Shown: in pieces, positions 40,976-64,000 of the stretch
Numbering within the stretch: the first letter of the stretch is position 1
Layout of the letters: every line of letters starts with the position of its first letter
Assembly: GCF_010015445.1 (NCBI RefSeq)
Contig: NC_053112.1
Coordinates: 8,823,403 to 8,887,402 of the forward strand
DNA length: 64,000 nt
Origin: Perca fluviatilis
Taxonomy: Eukaryota; Chordata; Actinopteri; Perciformes; Percidae
Reading direction: 5' to 3'
Program-made: the position numbers and the translations under genes
The notes under the pieces: model-generated
Database searches by the model: none
The model's input: only the letters and a program-made list of their open reading frames with translations
What the model was told of the DNA's origin: nothing

Positions 40976-42050
40976 AGAAAGGAAAGTAAAGAAATACAGG
41001 AAAAAAAAGAAAGGAATAGAATGAGACAAAATAAGGATAGACAGTGAAGAAAAAGGAAATAAATTGTTTCGGAACAGGCAGTATTACTATTTACTTTTTT
41101 CTTTTAATTTTTTGGTATCCAATTTTGTGGGCTTGATGGCAAATTTAAAAAAAAAACGTTTCATTGTGAACATGCAACAAAATATGGCTCCAGTTAGTAT
41201 CAAGTAAGTCATTGGAAAAATGAAATAACTGAGAATCCTTTCTTGTTTAAGCAAATCTTTCTCATGGTTTTTGGTTTGAGGAGCTTTAGGGTTGTTGATA
41301 AATTGAAATATGTGGATATATATTTTAAATATTTGTTATTTTGAGCATTGTTCTCACTTTTTGCTCATATGTTAAGCTGGTCTTCTAAGGTTATTAAAAG
41401 CTTACAAAGTATCTACACCACAAGTAATGTCTTGGTCGCCCTAAGTCAGGGATGCAACATGAATTTGGGTCTTGTCTGTGATTTTAACCAGAGACCCCTG
41501 AGCGAGAACCATAGCCCTAAACAGCAGTTTCTGATGGAAAGAAGAGCAGGTATTTTTCCTCTTTAGGTTATCTTAGTTATTCCTCTTTCGTTTTTTTTTT
41601 GTCTAAACACCACAGACTGGTGAGTTAGTAAAAACATACAACATGCTGTGTTTACAAGAATCCTCTTATAGAAAGGGTAAAACTCCCATAAAAGCTAAGT
41701 GATTGAACCTTGCATTTAGAATCTTTATCATCTTCTCTAGGTCAAGAATGAATGCTCAATCTATAGTAAAAGGTTTGGATATTTTAGTTATCAAGCACAA
41801 TTTCAAGCAATTATGTGCCAGCATGTGTCCAGCGTGTCTTTGGGTGCCTTGTTGATGGGAACATGGCACTAGTTGCTGTGGGAGGGGAGAGTGTTGCAGG
41901 AGATAAGAAACAGCCGGCCTGTTACTCGGACTGTAGTATGTGCGGAGATGACAGTTGGATGTTGCAGCTTGTATCTGATGCCCCTCAGCCTGTAGCTGAT
42001 GCTGCGTGTGATGCAGCAGTAAGAGGGATTATGACATCATTGTGTGGCTG
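40976..42050. other. Distal upstream region of hk1, no gene recognised
   Basis: AT-rich until about 41800, then rising GC toward the hk1 promoter. No exon-like segment is supported. Confidence 0.45.
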
Positions 42051-42289
42051 ACTTGCCCATCTGCACGTACACTTCTGGGTGCCGTGGCAACATGTGAGAC
42101 ATGCCGGCCGGGGGAGGGGTCTCTGGCTCTGTGTGCTGCTGGGAGGAGAGCGGCAGGTTATCATGCAGATGCAGCTTCCTGCTTCTGCTTACAATCCCCC
42201 CCTCCTCTTTCCCTCTTTCTCACTCCCCGCTGCTGTAGGAGAAGCCCACTCCTCCTCATCCACTCCTCCCCCGCTTCATCTCCTTCACG

Positions 42290-42340
42290 TTCCCCAGCTC
42301 AGCCAATCAGAGTGCTTGGTGGGGGCAGGGCTTAGTAGAG
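42290..42340 (+). promoter_or_regulatory. hk1: hk1 proximal promoter with CCAAT box and GC-rich box
   Basis: AGCCAATCAG (CCAAT at 42303-42307) is a near-perfect NF-Y site, followed by GGGGGCAGGG (42321-42330). It lies about 400 bp before the hk1 start codon in a GC-rich stretch. No TATA box is evident. The transcription start is probably within about 42350-42450 but cannot be fixed from sequence. Confidence 0.55.
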
Positions 42341-42708
42341 CCACCATTCCACAGCAGAGCTGCTGCATCTCCCCAGAGCTAACAGGGAGCTAGCAGCACA
42401 GAGGGAGGAGACACGCTCAAACCCAGCCTCTGTGTGTGTTGTGTGTTTAAGTGTGTTGGGGTGTGGGTGTGTGTGCGTGTGTTGCAGACTAGCAGGAACG
42501 GCTGCTGCTGCGCTCTTGTTTTAGCAGACTTTTTCCTTTTAACCTTGCCTTGCCACGGTGCTTAGCTTGGGCCTGCTTCTTCCTTCACTTCAGGATAAAG
42601 AGGGATCAGCGCAGGGGGCAACAGGAGAGAGAACGCACGGCAGGCTTCCTCCCCCTCCTCCTTACCATCTCATAGTCGCTGACAGCTCCTGGCGGACGTG
42701 CAGGCAGG

Positions 42709-63549
<20,841 letters not shown>

Positions 63550-64000
63550 GTAAGACATAACAGGAGACGGGTTTCTGGGGAAAGGGGTTCATTCATTCTT
63601 AAACACTACAGTACATATTGAATTTCATCGGAATGCAAAGGTTGAATCTTATATTTTCTTTTAGAAATCATTTTCTGAAGGGTGGATAGCACTTGATTCA
63701 AGTGGCAGGGAATTTATTGAATGAATACTATTTTTCACAATAAAAAAAAACTCTAAAAAGACCTCTAAAATCTCAAGACGCTGACAATGAAGGCTCTTCA
63801 TAAGAGTACCAAACTCAATGGCCTTGAGAAAACTAAAGCTGAAGCAATTAGTAAAATCATTTATTTTAGTTGGTTGACAGAAAAGAATAATTTATTAATT
63901 TATCATGTAAGAACAACAAAAGAGGATTTGCTGCTTTACTCCATTTTTATTTATTTTTTTTTTTTTGGGGAGGGGCTGTTAGTTTGACAAAGCAATTCTC
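63550..64000. other. Start of the last hk1 intron
   Basis: AT-rich and without a recognisable exon; the final hk1 exon (expected motif GSGKGAA) was not found here. Confidence 0.6.

Noticed and set aside
40025..41029. Very long open frame (334 codons) on the minus strand
   Set aside because: It is a translation of the CA/TA/GA microsatellite, with Tyr/Ile/Cys/Val-only strings and no domain; both strands and several frames are open in the same way.

Overview
The window is nuclear DNA from a bony fish, most probably a teleost. It has GT-AG split vertebrate genes with small exons. Their introns hold fish-type transposons: an L2/CR1-group LINE, Tc1, hAT, Harbinger-like and TTAA-flanked miniature elements, a tRNA-type SINE, and long CA, TA and GA microsatellites. 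No species name can be given from the sequence alone. There is no CRISPR array, operon or bacterial gene, and I found no undescribed biological system.

Left half (about 2.4-31 kb, minus strand): a myomesin gene, best matched to myomesin-2 (M-protein, myom2). I reconstructed thirty consecutive coding exons, 3,624 bp or about 1,208 codons, whose phases all agree. They encode part of the N-terminal region, two Ig domains, five fibronectin III domains, three further Ig domains and the start of the next one. The last exons lie beyond the left edge, behind a LINE inserted in the intron at 1-1866. The usual N-terminal head exon was not found. A phase-compatible candidate first exon lies at 36815-36880.

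Middle (about 31-42.3 kb): the head-to-head intergenic region. It carries a half copy of a Tc1-type element, a LINE reverse-transcriptase tail, a foldback element, a cluster of bZIP-type sites near 39.44-39.51 kb and a 0.9 kb microsatellite tract.

Right half (42.7-64 kb, plus strand): hexokinase-1 (hk1). Seventeen of its expected eighteen coding exons are present, 2,609 bp or about 869 codons; only the final exon lies past the right edge. Exon 1 encodes the mitochondrial-targeting N-terminus. The seven exon sizes 149-120-96-100-184-156-234 occur twice, once for each half of the duplicated kinase.

The two genes are divergently transcribed. Both act in muscle and other tissues that use energy heavily: M-protein as an M-band crosslinker of the sarcomere, hexokinase-1 as the first enzyme of glycolysis at the mitochondrial surface. 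Shared regulation is possible but is not shown by the sequence.
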